Shown: positions 9,908 to 19,980, counted from the stretch's first letter. The stretch: 64,000 bases of DNA from Io17-Chloro-G2 sp965226825 (GCA_965226825.1 CBDDED010000003.1:2480001-2544000); one strand, 5' to 3'. Program-made: numbers and translations. The notes: generated by a model not told the origin, from the letters alone.

Positions 9908-11761
9908 TTACAACCCGGGCCCCTGCACCTCCGCTTGATGCCGCCGCGTCTTCACAATCGAGCCGCCCTTGATCCGGTGCACTGTCCGGATAGGATCACG
10001 AGTCAGCAAGTCGCCAATTTTCGTTCCCGAAGGCGTGAACCACTGGAGCTTCTTGCTCGCGAGCAGACCGAATCCTGATTCCGAAACCAAGAGCTTCACC
10101 TGCTGGAAGACATCGAGGAAGGCCGAGAGTTTCATCTTGTCCTCAACGACGTAGAGTCTCGTGGACGTAAGAAAGTAGGTATATCGGCCGACATCCACGA
10201 TCTCGCTCGGACAGGATCCCAGGTCGTAGACGACGAGCGGCTGCCCCTCCCGAGAGAGCAGGATGACCTTGCCGGAGTATGTAGCCATAAAAACACAACC
10301 GTCAGCAGCCGCGAAGCTCGCTGTGTAGACCCAGTCCTGGGGTGTGCCTCCTGTCATGGTGACCTCGAGCCGGAATCCCTCCAGATCGACCACGTAATCG
10401 GGGCCAGTGCGAGCGAAATATGTAACATCGGATTCCTCGAACCCCAGGGTGTCTGGGTCGACGCCAGTCAGCACTTGGAAGGCCCTGTTCACCGTCTTCA
10501 TCTTTTCTTCCGCGTCGAGATTGCCGGGGTTACGGTCGGGATGGTGAGCCATCGCCAGAACCCTGTACTTTCGCTTGATTTCCTTGGGACTTACCGGAAG
10601 GGAAAGTTCAAAAAAGCGTAGAGCCTCCTCGACCTCGTGTCCGACACCAAAGGATTCGGTCCTTCTTACGACACGTTCCCATCCTTCCTTGGGGGGCATC
10701 GATATGCCCCATATAGTGTGGCCGGACATCGTGGAGCACCATGCCTCATCCGCGAGCGTGAAGAGGTACCGGTCGCCTTCGGGATCAACATCTACGGCTC
10801 GGACTTGGGATTTAAACTCGCCCCAGTAGTTCGTGCCGATAGTTCGGAAGTGGTCCATTACACGACTATCCCCACGGAGATCTGTATCCGCGACGACGTC
10901 CAACGCTGCGCCATAGATATGGAGACTTCCGTTGGAGTCCATGATCGCGATACCGGACCCCACTGACCCGGCACCGATCCGATATGTGTCATGGTTGAGG
11001 TACTTTTCGCCGACGATTCGGCCGAGTCCGTCAAGCCGTCGAAGCACGCTCTTAACATCCGGCTGACCAGCGCTGGACCCAGAGCGGTCAAGCAACCACG
11101 TTCCCAATCCGTCCACACCAGAGACTTCGAAGGCCGGATTAGGGCGCTCATCGCCCTGCAGTTCGCGCTCTCCGACGACTGACCATCCAGTGTCTTTCGA
11201 GACTGTGAACAGGGGCTGCGGGGCCGGGTTGGCCGCATCCACCGACGTGTAACTGTGTTTCTTCCCCGCCTTGTCCATCTGTTTGAGGATACGGTTAAAC
11301 CGTCGCCGATCAACGTCTTGGATCTCGCTGGGAACCACCTCGAACATCGCAACGCACTGCTTCGCCGCTGCTGCGAGCTGTCCAGCCTTAATTCGCTGGA
11401 TAATTAGCTTCCGGTACGCCTTCGCGATCACATCTCCGACTCTGCCCTGTCGTTGCTCTGCAGAAAGACTAACTGCCAGCTTCAACACCTTGGTATGCTG
11501 GTTCTTGAACTCTGCCTGAAACACAGGTCCAATCGTCGGGTCGTTGTACTCGCGGTGGAAGTCGTCACGACCATCCACCTCCCAGGTCGGTGGGGAAGGC
11601 GGCAACGGTATGTACTCCGCGTTGGACCAGTCGAGCTGCGCTGGTGGCTCCCTCCGCCCAGACTGCTTGCGTGACTCGGGAACCCGCTGTGGCAACCCTT
11701 TGGATCCCTGCGATACCCCATCCTTCGGCTTGCCAAACAGCTTCAAAAGAAAACTAGCCAA
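9908..11761 (-). CDS. Large J-domain protein with flanking beta-propeller-like regions
   Basis: This 617-residue protein starts at TTG 11761, chosen because GGAGGTGA lies directly upstream. A J domain lies at about residues 377-435 with helix II KEIKRKYRVLAMAHHPDRN, so the essential HPD is at 407-409. The N-terminal ~60 residues are Lys/Pro-rich and a helical segment lies at 85-165. Residues 185-350 and 440-600 look like repeated beta blades (GSGIAIMDSNGSLHIYG, GCVFMATYSGKVILLSREG). J domains recruit and stimulate Hsp70, but here the domain is internal and the rest unrecognised, so it is not DnaJ. It could target DnaK to a specific client. It is divergent from the truncated methylase. Confidence 0.7.
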   Translation of the reverse strand: MASFLLKLFGKPKDGVSQGSKGLPQRVPESRKQSGRREPPAQLDWSNAEYIPLPPSPPTWEVDGRDDFHREYNDPTIGPVFQAEFKNQHTKVLKLAVSLSAEQRQGRVGDVIAKAYRKLIIQRIKAGQLAAAAKQCVAMFEVVPSEIQDVDRRRFNRILKQMDKAGKKHSYTSVDAANPAPQPLFTVSKDTGWSVVGERELQGDERPNPAFEVSGVDGLGTWLLDRSGSSAGQPDVKSVLRRLDGLGRIVGEKYLNHDTYRIGAGSVGSGIAIMDSNGSLHIYGAALDVVADTDLRGDSRVMDHFRTIGTNYWGEFKSQVRAVDVDPEGDRYLFTLADEAWCSTMSGHTIWGISMPPKEGWERVVRRTESFGVGHEVEEALRFFELSLPVSPKEIKRKYRVLAMAHHPDRNPGNLDAEEKMKTVNRAFQVLTGVDPDTLGFEESDVTYFARTGPDYVVDLEGFRLEVTMTGGTPQDWVYTASFAAADGCVFMATYSGKVILLSREGQPLVVYDLGSCPSEIVDVGRYTYFLTSTRLYVVEDKMKLSAFLDVFQQVKLLVSESGFGLLASKKLQWFTPSGTKIGDLLTRDPIRTVHRIKGGSIVKTRRHQAEVQGPGL

Positions 11762-11921
11762 TATTCACCTCCACGAATGAAGCCTCCCGCCCGGTACATT
11801 CGGGGACCAGACCTCGTCCTGCGACCTTATGGTATTGCTCCCTTGGGTATTCTCCCCTTGTACCCGCTAGTGCGTCTAGGGACAAGGGGCTCAGCCCGAC
11901 GCCAGAGGCTTTGAGGACTAA

Positions 11922-13583
11922 ATGGCCGCGGCAGAGCGCATCCGCGATCTGCGAAACGCGGCCGGCCGTACTGACCCGGACGATGAGGAGGCCCTGGGCC
12001 TGCTGCTGGTCGAGGACGTGCTGTGGGGATACGACGTCAACCTCACGGCGACGCACATGGCAGCGAGTACGCTGGGAATGCTATCGCCCACCACCAAGTT
12101 CCACCGGATGAACATTCACCGGACGTTGCTGGGAGTGTTCAACGGAATACCCTACCTCGGCTCCTTGGACTTCCTGTCAGGTCAGGCGAGGCTGGCTGCC
12201 TGGCCTTCGGCGACTCAGCAGGTGGAGAGCCAACAGGGAACGGCGGAGCCACCTCCCCCAATGGACCTAGTCATCATGAACCCGCCCTTCACCCGGGACA
12301 GCCTGCGTCACGACCAGTTCAGCAGTTCCGACGAGCAGGCCATCAAACGACGTGAAAAGGAGATTTTGGAAGGGCAGCCACACCGAGCCGCAGCCCGGCT
12401 TCACTCCTCCGGTGGCGCTTTCACAGTTCTGGCCGAGAAGATGCTCGACCCCGGAACTGGCACCCTCGCGTTAATCCTGCCATCGGTGGTTCCGACCGCG
12501 CCGGGCAATCAGGAACTTCGCCGTTACCTGGCCCAGCACTTTCACATCGACACCATCGTCAGCTCTCACGACCCTGGCCGCATATTCTTCTCGGAGAACA
12601 CCAGCATCGGCGAGGTGCTGTTGATCTGCCGCCGATGGAATGGCGACGGACCTAAGCCGCCGACACGGGTGGTGAATCTGGCCAGAAACCCAGCGACGCC
12701 GATGGAATCGCTGGACACTGCTACGAGGATTGAGCGGTCCGGCGGCGAGGTAAGAGAGGACGAGGAAGACTTCACTGTTCAGATGGTGCCACCCGATCGC
12801 ATCGGGCGGGGCGACTGGCTTGCCGTGAACTTTCTGTCCCCGTTCCTGCTGGAAGCATACCGGACACTCAGAGAAACCAACCCGGCGAGGGTTCCAACCG
12901 TGCCATTGAGCCAACTGGCCGATGTCGGCCCAGCTGGGCAACGCATCCGGGACGCTTTCACCCATTCTGATATGCCTACTCAATCGGGTCGCCGGGCACT
13001 CTGGTATCACAAGACCGACGTCACTCAGTCCATGCATGCGAAGACCGACGTTTATATCGAACCGAAAGAATCAAAGCGCCACCTCGCCGACAGCTATTGG
13101 GAGCAGCGCAGCCAATTACTGCTGCCGCACCGGCTTTGGCTGCCCTTGGCCCGAGTAGCCGCGGTTATGCTGCCTGAGCATGCGGTTGGCTCAATCTGGA
13201 CACCTTGCCGTCCCCACGACCCCAGGATAAACAAAGCCCTATGCCTATACCTCAACTCCACACCTGGTCTGCTTTCGCTACTCGGCGCACGAGATAACCG
13301 GAAGCCGTCATACCCATCGTTCTCGCTGGACACGCTACGTTCGTTGCCGACTCCCAACTTCGCCGACCTGGACGACTCGGAGTTGGAGCTGCTGAGCGGT
13401 TGTTTCGACCGGTTGCAAAACGAAACCCTACAACCCTTCCCGCAGATGCCGGATGACCCCGTGCGCCAGCAGATAGACGACGCGGTGGTCCATGCGCTGG
13501 GACTAGGCACTGAATGGGTCGCAACGATCCGAAGGGAGTTGGCCCGGGAGCCATCCGTAACGGACAGCGACGGGAAAGATTAG
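11922..13583 (+). pseudogene. N6-adenine DNA methyltransferase, 5'-truncated
   Basis: The 553-codon frame begins MAAAERIRDLRNAAG immediately after an in-frame TAA. In related methylases this stretch directly follows the S-adenosylmethionine motif I (DPxCGSGTLL), so the N-terminal part and motif I are missing. Motif II-like WGYDVNLTATHMAAS and catalytic motif IV NPPF (in DLVIMNPPFTRD) are present. The C-terminal half (LGARDNRKPSYPSFSLDTLRSLPTPNF) resembles the target-recognition end of type I/IIG or BREX-like methylases. It probably descends from a restriction-modification or other defence gene and cannot bind cofactor as it stands. No restriction partner is adjacent. Confidence 0.75.
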
Positions 13584-13694
13584 CAAGAGCATCGAGGCCA
13601 CTGCGTTACTGCAGTGGGCCCGGTTGGTTAGACAGGATTCTAGCCAAGTTGTGGTGACCCTTAAATCACATTGCCCTCCCCAATCTGGAGCCAA

Positions 13695-14033
13695 TCACGA
13701 TTTGATTGCATCAGGGTCATAGTCCCATTGATTGACAACGTGAACCCCGCGATCGATTGCTTGGTGCACCTCCTCACTTAACGGCTGGCTTTGGCCTATG
13801 CAGTAACCCGCGATCAGTCGCCAAGCTTCTGAAAAATGGATTTCGCCTTGGTCGGCATATTGCCTGGCACTAGCTATGGCTTGATTTGTAATTTGTGACC
13901 AAGCCGCCAAAAAGGAGAGAGTTGCCGCCGTTTCCGGCTCGTCTGCCCTCATTCGTCGAATGAGTTCAAACATTTGCGTATTCTTATGCTCCAAATCCCG
14001 GAGGTCATCACTAGACAGCCGATGGTTGGCCAT
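13695..14033 (-). CDS. Hypothetical helical protein, 112 residues
   Basis: I do not recognise the family. The protein is predicted all-helical (LRDLEHKNTQMFELIRRMR, AAWSQITNQAIASARQYADQ) and ends with HVVNQWDYDPDAIKS. An AGAGGTGAG lies about 8 bases before the ATG at 14033, good evidence that it is translated. It stands alone between the truncated methylase and the LRR gene, pointing away from the methylase. Confidence 0.55.
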   Translation of the reverse strand: MANHRLSSDDLRDLEHKNTQMFELIRRMRADEPETAATLSFLAAWSQITNQAIASARQYADQGEIHFSEAWRLIAGYCIGQSQPLSEEVHQAIDRGVHVVNQWDYDPDAIKS

Positions 14034-14451
14034 TTACGCTCACCTCTTCTTTAGTATAGCGTGTCCCTCAAGTCTGGACGCCCGTCTTGAGGTAGAAAGC
14101 AGCGACTTCCTTAAGAGCAAGACCAGGAGGGCGTCTCCGCAAAGGGGCGTTTATGGCCAGGCCGTGGCTCGGCGGTCCGGAAGGTGCAGGTGGACCGGCA
14201 TTTCGGCCAGCGGCCAGTGTTTCCCGGGAAACACTTAGTTAGGCGCTACCTTGTCGGTTTGCAGCCTTACAGCAGGGGAGCGTCTGCCGGCAGCCATCGC
14301 GGTGCTCCACTTGAAACCAGTCAGATTCCAACACCATGGGTGGTTTCACAGCCGCGCTGGCTGCGGCTTACGCCTGGCAACGCGAACCGGATATATCATC
14401 CAGGATGTCCCACTTCCCCAAGGGTCCGGCGATGATTCGCGGGTACACACC
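14034..14451. other. Intergenic region between hypothetical gene and LRR gene
   Basis: No protein-like frame was found in these 418 bases. It should contain the promoter of the hypothetical gene on its left side and the 3' end of the LRR transcript on its right. A 20-base perfect palindrome at 14216-14235 is the only structured element noted. Confidence 0.5.
14216..14235. repeat. 20-bp perfect palindrome
   Basis: The sequence AGTGTTTCCCGGGAAACACT is a perfect 10+10 palindrome without spacer. It could be a dimeric-regulator operator. It is not a good terminator because it has no loop and no U tract. Confidence 0.6.
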
Positions 14452-17293
14452 TCAATTTCCGCAGAATGGCAGCCCCACCTGTGCCAAGTCATTGTTCGGT
14501 GTGTTTCGCAGCCCTGCGGGTATGCACCCAGCTAACTGGTTGCCTTGGAGATACAGCCGTTCCAAGTTGGTCAGGCTGCCCAACTCCGCCGGTATCTCCC
14601 CGGTCAACTGGTTGCTGGAGAGCCCCAGCCCCACCAGGTTGGTCAGGTCCCCCAACTCCGCCGGTATCTCCCCGGTCAACTGGTTGCTGTAGAGGACCAG
14701 CAATTCCAGGTTGGTCAGGCTGCCCAACACCGCAGGTATCTCCCCGGTCAACTCGTTGCTGGAGAGCGACAGCACTTCCAGGTTGGTCAGGCCCCCCAAC
14801 TCCGCCGGTATCTCCCCGGTCAACTGGTTGCTGTAGAGCGACAGCTCTGCCAGGTTGGTCAGGCCCCCCAACTCCGCCGGTATCTCCCCGGTCAACTCGT
14901 TGCTGTAGAGCGACAGCTCTGCCAGGTGGGTCAGGCCCCCCAACCCCACAGGTATCTCCCCGGTCAACTCGTTGCTGGAGAGCGACAGCTCTGCCAGGTG
15001 GGTCAGGCCCCCCAACTCCGCCGGTATCTCCCCGGTCAACTGGTTGCTGTGGAGCAACAGCCGTACGAGGTTGGTCAGGCTGCCCAACTCCGCCGGTATC
15101 TCCCCGGTCAACTCGTTGCTGGAGAGTTGCAGCACTTCCAGGTTGGTCAGGCTGCCCAACTCCGCCGGTATCTCCCCGGTCAACTCGTTGCTGTAGAGCG
15201 ACAGCTCTGCCAGGTGGGTCAGGCTGCCCAACTCCACAGGTATCTCCCCGGTCAACTGGTTGCTGTAGAGCGACAGCTCTGCCAGGTTGTTCAGGCTGCC
15301 CAACTCCACAGGTATCTCTCCGGTCAACTCGTTGCTGAAGAGTTGCAGCACTTCCAGGTTGGTCAGGCTGCCCAACACCGCAGGTATCTCCCCGGTCAAC
15401 TCGTTGCTGGAGAGCGACAGCACTGCCAGGTTGGTCAGGCCCCCCAACTCCGCCGGTATCTCCCCGGTCAACTCGTTGCTGTAGAGCGACAGCTCTGCCA
15501 GGTTGGTCAGGCCCCCCAACTCCGCCGGTATCTCCCCGGTCAACTCGTTGCTGGAGAGCGACAGCTCTGCCAGGTGGGTCAGGCCCCCCAACCCCACAGG
15601 TATCTCCCCGGTCAACTCGTTGCTGGAGAGCGACAGCTCTGCCAGGTGGGTCAGGCCCCCCAACTCCGCCGGTATCTCCCCGGTCAACTGGTTGCCGTAG
15701 AAGCTCAATATCGTCAGGTTGGTCAGGCTGCCCAACTCCACAGGTATCTCCCCGGTCAACTCGTTGTTGGAGAGCGACAGCCGTACCAGGTTGGTCAGGT
15801 TGCCCAACACCGCAGGTATCTCCCCGGTCAACTCGTTGCTGGAGAGCGACAGCTCTGCCAGGTGGGTCAGGCCCCCCAACTCCGCCGGTATCTCCCCGGT
15901 CAACTGGTTGCTGTGGAGCGACAGCCGTACGAGGTTGGTCAGGCTGCCCAACTCCGCCGGTATCTCCCCGGTCAACTCGTTGCTGGAGAGTTGCAGCACT
16001 TCCAGGTTGGTCAGGCTGCCCAACTCCGCCGGTATCTCCCCGGTCAACTCGTTGCTGTAGAGCCACAGCACTTCCAGGTTGGTCAGGCTGCCCAACTCCA
16101 CAGGTATCTCCCCGGTCAACTGGTTGCGGGAGAGCAACAGCCGTACGAGGTTGGTCAGGCCCCCCAACTCCGCCGGTATCTCCCCGGTCAACTCGTTGCT
16201 GGAGAGGACCAGTTGAGTGACCCGGCCGTCGCTGTTGGTGGTTACTCCATACCATTCCCCCATGGGGGCCTCGCTCTGCCAGTTGTCCTTGTCGTGCCAG
16301 TTCGCTCCGTCCGTGGCGTTGTAGAGGGCGCCCAGCGCGGCCCGGTCGGTGGCCGCATTGCCGGCGGTTGTGCCGGTGTCCGTGGTTCCGGTGACGATGT
16401 TCGAAGCCGGTCCCGTACCTACGGAGTTGATGGCCCAGACCCGGTAGTGGCGCATGCTTCCCGCCGTCAGACTGGAGTGGGAGTAGCTGGTGCTGGTGGA
16501 GCGTGTGTTGGCTTCCAGGTCGCTCCATGACGAACCGTTGGTCGAAACTTCGATCCTGTACCCTGTGATGTCCGCCCCGCCGTCGTCAGACGGAGCGGTC
16601 CACGACAGATCGATTCGCGTGTAGCCGTTCCCCGCCGCCGTCAATCCCTCAGGCGCCCCCGGGCGGTTGTGCTGCGTAGACGGGCCAAAGAGGTAGAGGT
16701 TGATCAACCTTATCACGTCTCCCTTGCTGATGGCCCCAGCAAAGATGTAGTCGTTTATGGCCGCTATGGCCTCACCCTTCTCAATCGTGCCGTCGCCGTT
16801 GCCGTCGTACCGGTTTACCAGGGGGTCCCCAGAGAGCACCGCTTCTACGGTTACGGTGGAGGCTCCTTCAACCGGAAGGTCATTTTCTCTGTCAGTGTCG
16901 AATTGAGCTACCCCCGAGAACGTATATTCGCCCTCGGTTTCCGGTGCCGTAACGGTGTTAGGTAAAGGACCGTTCGGCGATTGGGGTAAACGTGACCGTT
17001 TGGCCAACCGTTAGGACGTCATTGTCGACAGCAGGGTCGTCAATGCTGCTGCCGGTGTAGGTGAATCCGTCAGGCAACGTCTCGATGATTATGAAAGCTT
17101 GGCCAACTTGGATCGTCACCGTCACAGAACCCTCGGGTGCCACCCGCTCCAGGTCGAAGCTCCTCATAGCCGTGGCGTTTTGCTGGGCTTGAACGGGCAG
17201 GGCTCCGCTAGAAGTGAAGACTCCAAGTATCCCAACAAAGGCCAGGACGGCGAACATCGCCGCTCCGACCAGCATTTTCAGTTGTTTGCTCAT
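14452..17293 (-). CDS. Exported LRR surface protein with dockerin-like and FN3 domains (one-base frameshift)
   Basis: The start is ATG 17293 (MSKQLKMLVGAAMFAVLAF, signal peptide cleaved after VQAQ). A ~75-residue beta domain ends ...TFTPIAERSFT and breaks. The continuation TVTAPETEGEYTFSG is in another frame. Removing one base of the doubled T at 16958-16959 gives FTYTVTAPET, so I read one ~945-residue gene. After the break come a dockerin/EF-hand-like block (YDGNGDGTIEKGEAIAAIND), one fibronectin III domain (PEGLTAAGNGYTRIDLSWTA), and a DKDNW cap. Then follow 24 leucine-rich repeats of 24 residues (consensus LTGEIPAELGGLTNLAELSL) and a Cys-containing C cap (GCIPAGL...LPFCGN). It probably acts outside the cell in adhesion or recognition. 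Confidence 0.8.
14480..16215 (-). repeat. 72-bp tandem array encoding 24 leucine-rich repeats
   Basis: Twenty-four head-to-tail 72-bp units are visible, each containing TATCTCCCCGGTCAACT on the plus strand (LTGEIP on the coding strand). Units are near-identical at the DNA level, including synonymous sites, and variable residues cluster at the AELSLSS/VRLLLHS exposed positions. Units 3-5 and 15-17 match as blocks, as do 8-10 and 17-19, indicating multi-unit duplication. The array also creates long meaningless open frames on other strands and frames. Confidence 0.95.
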
Positions 17294-17316
17294 GCTGCCC
17301 TCAACAAGCTCTTTTA

Positions 17317-17573
17317 GGTGGACCCGGTCAGTTGGACAGGACCGAGGTGGAATTAAGCGAGAGTCCTGCTGCTCCTGCCAATGATACTAGCATCTGGTCT
17401 ATTGGAGACTTCTTGGCCTGGACCGCCCTCTCTTCTCCAACATCGGTCCACCTGGTGGAACACCTCGGCCGGTGTCCGGTAGCCCAGGGCCTGATGGGGC
17501 CTCTGGTCGTTGTAGAACCTGAAGTAGTCTCCCAGTTCGCTCCAAGCAGCTCCGCCCCAAGGCCTGTGGACAC
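17317..17573 (-). mobile_element. IS3-family remnant: terminal repeat and transposase C terminus
   Basis: Positions 17317-17340 form a terminal repeat (begins GGTGGACCCGGTCAGTTGG). It matches the inverted right end of the nearby IS3 element (19397-19420) at 20 of 24 bases. Inside it the minus strand reads DYFRFYNDQRPHQALGYRTP and AEVFHQV, the conserved C terminus of IS3 OrfB. The remainder of that transposase is absent. Confidence 0.75.
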
Positions 17574-17963
17574 TCAGGCAGCCGCCAGGCGCTCAGCGTC
17601 ATCGATGTAATCGGCGGTTTCTCTGATCCGGCGCTCAGTGTCCGCCAGAGGCTCGCAGAAGCCCAGGTAGAAGCAGTCACCGTGGAGCGACCCCTGCCGA
17701 ATGTAATATCTGGCCACTAGGTGAGCCTGTCGCACCTCCTGGTCCAGGGCCTCCAAATGCCGCAACTCCGTCGAAGTCTGCGGCGTCCGCTCCGGCTCGT
17801 CGCCGGTCCTGGCCAGCACCAAGGCGTCTGTGGCGCGCTTAGCGGCGCCCCAGGCCTTCTCGGCCGCATTCCGGACCTTTCCCTGGGTCAACATTTCGAG
17901 GGCGTCGGCCTGCAGGACCCGGGCGTCGGCAAATATTTCGAGCACTCGGTCAGTGGCTACCAT
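17574..17963 (-). CDS. HEPN-like / PaREP1-type helical protein
   Basis: This protein is about 130 residues from the ATG at 17963, which has a GGGGAGAGG just upstream; an in-frame TTG at 17984 is less likely. It is all-helical, with the motif GKVRNAAEKAWGAAKRATDA typical of PaREP1/HEPN-like proteins. A second helical pair, LVARYYIRQGSLHGDCFY, follows. Such proteins are often toxin-antitoxin or nucleotidyltransferase partners, but the RxxxxH RNase motif was not seen. It lies between two IS3 pieces on the same strand and may be an IS passenger. Confidence 0.6.
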   Translation of the reverse strand: MVATDRVLEIFADARVLQADALEMLTQGKVRNAAEKAWGAAKRATDALVLARTGDEPERTPQTSTELRHLEALDQEVRQAHLVARYYIRQGSLHGDCFYLGFCEPLADTERRIRETADYIDDAERLAAA

Positions 17964-18109
17964 TCCTCTCCCCTTCTGGCGCAACGGCCAATGGACGGAC
18001 CCGTGTCAAAAACGGGCGTTTGCGGGCCGCCAGCACACTAACGCCCCGTCAGGCCCTTGGAAAGGACAACATATGACGTATGGTCATAGCCGTGAAATGG
18101 ATCCCATCG

Positions 18110-19090
18110 TTAGGACAGGATCGAAGTGGAATTGAGCGAGAGTCCCGCTGCTCCTGCTAATGATACCAACACCTGTTCCGGTGGAGCTTCCGTCACCTTC
18201 GATTCCTCCGCCGGGGCATTTCTGACTTGGTGGAACACCTCGGCTGGGGTCCGGTAGCCCAGGGCCTGATGGGGCCTCTGGCTGTTGTAGAACCAGTAGT
18301 AAGCACCCAATTCCCTCCTGGCTTCACTGGCGCTGGTGTAGGTTTTCAGGTACACCTCTTCCTACTTCACCGTACGCCATAGCCGCTCCACGAAGATGTT
18401 GTCGCGGTAGCATCCCTTCCCATCCATGCTGATCTTGACCCCGTGTTCCTGCAGCACATGGATGAACCCCCCGCTGGTGAACTGGCTGCCCTGGTCGGTG
18501 TTGAACACCTCCGGCTGGCCCTGATCCAGCGCCTCCTGCAAGGCCTCGATGCAGAAGTCTGCCTCCAGGGTGTTGGACAACCGCCAGGACACCACGTACC
18601 GGCTGTGCCAGTCCATGATGGCCACCAGGTAGAGGAAGCCCCGGGCCATGGGCAGGTAGGTGATGTCCGTCGCCCACACCTGGTTGGGCTGGGCGATCTG
18701 GACATTCCTCAACAGATATGGATATACCCGGTGCTCCGGAGCCGGCCGGCTGGTGCGGGGACCCCGGTAGATGGCCCGCAGCCCCATGGTGCGCATGAGC
18801 CGCTGCACCCGCTTCCGGCCCACCACCATTCCCTGTCGCTCCAACCAGGCCCTCATGCGCCGCGACCCGAAGAAAGGGGTCTCCAGGTACTGCCGGTCCA
18901 TGGCTTGCATCAGGGCCAGATCCTCTTCCGGAGGTTCCCCTGGACCGGTAGTACAGACCGGACCGGCTCACTCCCAGCAGGGCGCACTGGCGCGTCATGG
19001 ACAATGATGAGTGCTCCCGGTCCACCATCTTCCGCCGCTGCGCCAGGCTCATGGACCGGACCTCTCCGACAAGAAATCCCGCTCCACCTT
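18110..19090 (-). pseudogene. IS3-family transposase OrfB, broken by frameshift and amber
   Basis: The N-terminal part reads SLAQRRKMVDREHSSLSMTR and ends at GLYYRS. The next expected segment EEDLALMQAMDRQYLETPFFG is in a different frame (break near 18945). The integrase core NQVWATDITYLPMARGFLYL ... NTDQGSQFTSGGF ... NIFVERLWRTVK supplies the DDE residues. A TAG (18362-18364) then stands where a Tyr codon is usual before EEVYLKTY, and the C terminus follows in the same frame. Two independent lesions make it inactive. Confidence 0.88.
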
Positions 19091-19333
19091 CAGCTGGCCG
19101 ATCTCCTGGTACAGGCGGGCGACCAGCGCGGCGTCGTTCCCGGCCTTCTGGTCCTGACCGTTGCCGAAGACGCCGGCGGCGCCCTCGGTGAGGGCCTTCT
19201 TCCAGGCCTGAATCTGGCTGGGGTGGACCTGGTGCCGGGCGGCCAGTTGGGCCACCGTTTCCTCGCCCTTCACCACTTCCAAAGCCACCTTCGCCTTGAA
19301 GGCCGGGCTGTGCTTTCTGCGTTCTTTCGACAT
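19049..19333 (-). CDS. IS3-family transposase OrfA
   Basis: This is a 94-residue protein beginning MSKERRKHSPAFKAKVALE with a helix-turn-helix (ETVAQLAARHQVHPSQIQAW) and a leucine-zipper-like segment ending ERDFLSERSGP. It is full length for OrfA of the family. Its 3' end overlaps the orfB frame, as expected for -1 programmed frameshifting that makes the OrfAB transposase. OrfA itself looks intact. Confidence 0.9.
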   Translation of the reverse strand: MSKERRKHSPAFKAKVALEVVKGEETVAQLAARHQVHPSQIQAWKKALTEGAAGVFGNGQDQKAGNDAALVARLYQEIGQLKVERDFLSERSGP

Positions 19334-19659
19334 TTCCCACTCCTTCCCGACAGCTACCGCTGCCTTCAGTTTAGAAGCAGGACTCTCGCTTAGCGACCTG
19401 TCCAGTTTCCCGGGTCCACCTCAGTGGGTGTTGTCCAGACAACTCCCGGCAACCCGGTGACGCTGGGTTCGGTATTTTTTGTGCAAAGCCGGGCCCAGCG
19501 CAGAACGACATTCTGGGGCGGGCCGTTTTGCGGAATTCCCCGCCTGATTGGGGTAGGGAACCTCTTGGATCAGGAAGCCACGGCCATGAGGCTGGGACGC
19601 CTGGGGTGGAGAACCCCAACTCCTTGGCGGCGGGAAAGGAGGTGGATATTCCCTATGGC

Positions 19660-19980
19660 TCAAGATCGTGGTGCCTTCGATAGGCTCCAGTTAATCCAAA
19701 AACAGATACCAGTCGGCACCAACACGCTGAACGGCAGGATAATCAGCAAAGAGTAAATGTAGTTGTCGTCGGTCACCCCTACGTATACCCAAAACAACGC
19801 GTATACAGCAGCGATCCCAACCAAGAAGCCGATGCCCAGGCCCCAAACTGCCTTAAAAGTGGGGAGAAAGAACCCTGCGGTTAGCCCGGCTGCCATGGCG
19901 ACCAATCCAGGCAGAAGCAGGAAAAAGAGAACTCTCACGAGGTCTATCCACGTAACTGGGCCGAAATCATGCGGTGACAT
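19660..19980 (-). CDS. Small integral membrane protein, 106 residues
   Basis: Three membrane helices cover most of the protein (about 14-36, 42-64 and 76-97). The ends are MSPHDFGPVTWIDLVRV and CFWINWSLSKAPRS. AAGGAG precedes the ATG at 19980 with good spacing. No family was recognised. It resembles in size and topology the frameshifted membrane protein encoded just upstream (20174-20505), so the two may be distant paralogues. Confidence 0.6.
   Translation of the reverse strand: MSPHDFGPVTWIDLVRVLFFLLLPGLVAMAAGLTAGFFLPTFKAVWGLGIGFLVGIAAVYALFWVYVGVTDDNYIYSLLIILPFSVLVPTGICFWINWSLSKAPRS

Larger units (their letters stand above)
18110..19420 (-). mobile_element. IS3-family insertion sequence, degraded
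   Basis: This region contains an orfA and a broken orfB in IS3 arrangement, with a good terminal repeat only at its right end (19397-19420). The left end near 18110-18160 keeps subterminal sequence shared with the 17.3 kb remnant (AGCGAGAGTCC...CTGCTCC) but lacks the outermost GGTGGACCC. The two copies have thus probably recombined or decayed. Confidence 0.8.

Noticed and set aside
14480..16215. Regular short repeats suggesting a CRISPR array
   Set aside because: The 72-bp units are contiguous coding repeats without unique spacers, and no cas gene is present in the window.
14466..16530. Open frames of 290-679 codons on both strands across the LRR array
   Set aside because: They are by-products of the 72-bp repeat, which keeps all frames free of stops. 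Only the minus-strand LTGEIP frame has a signal peptide, domain structure and caps.
18997..19393. Plus-strand frames opposite the IS3 genes
   Set aside because: Antisense to recognised OrfA/OrfB with no independent support.
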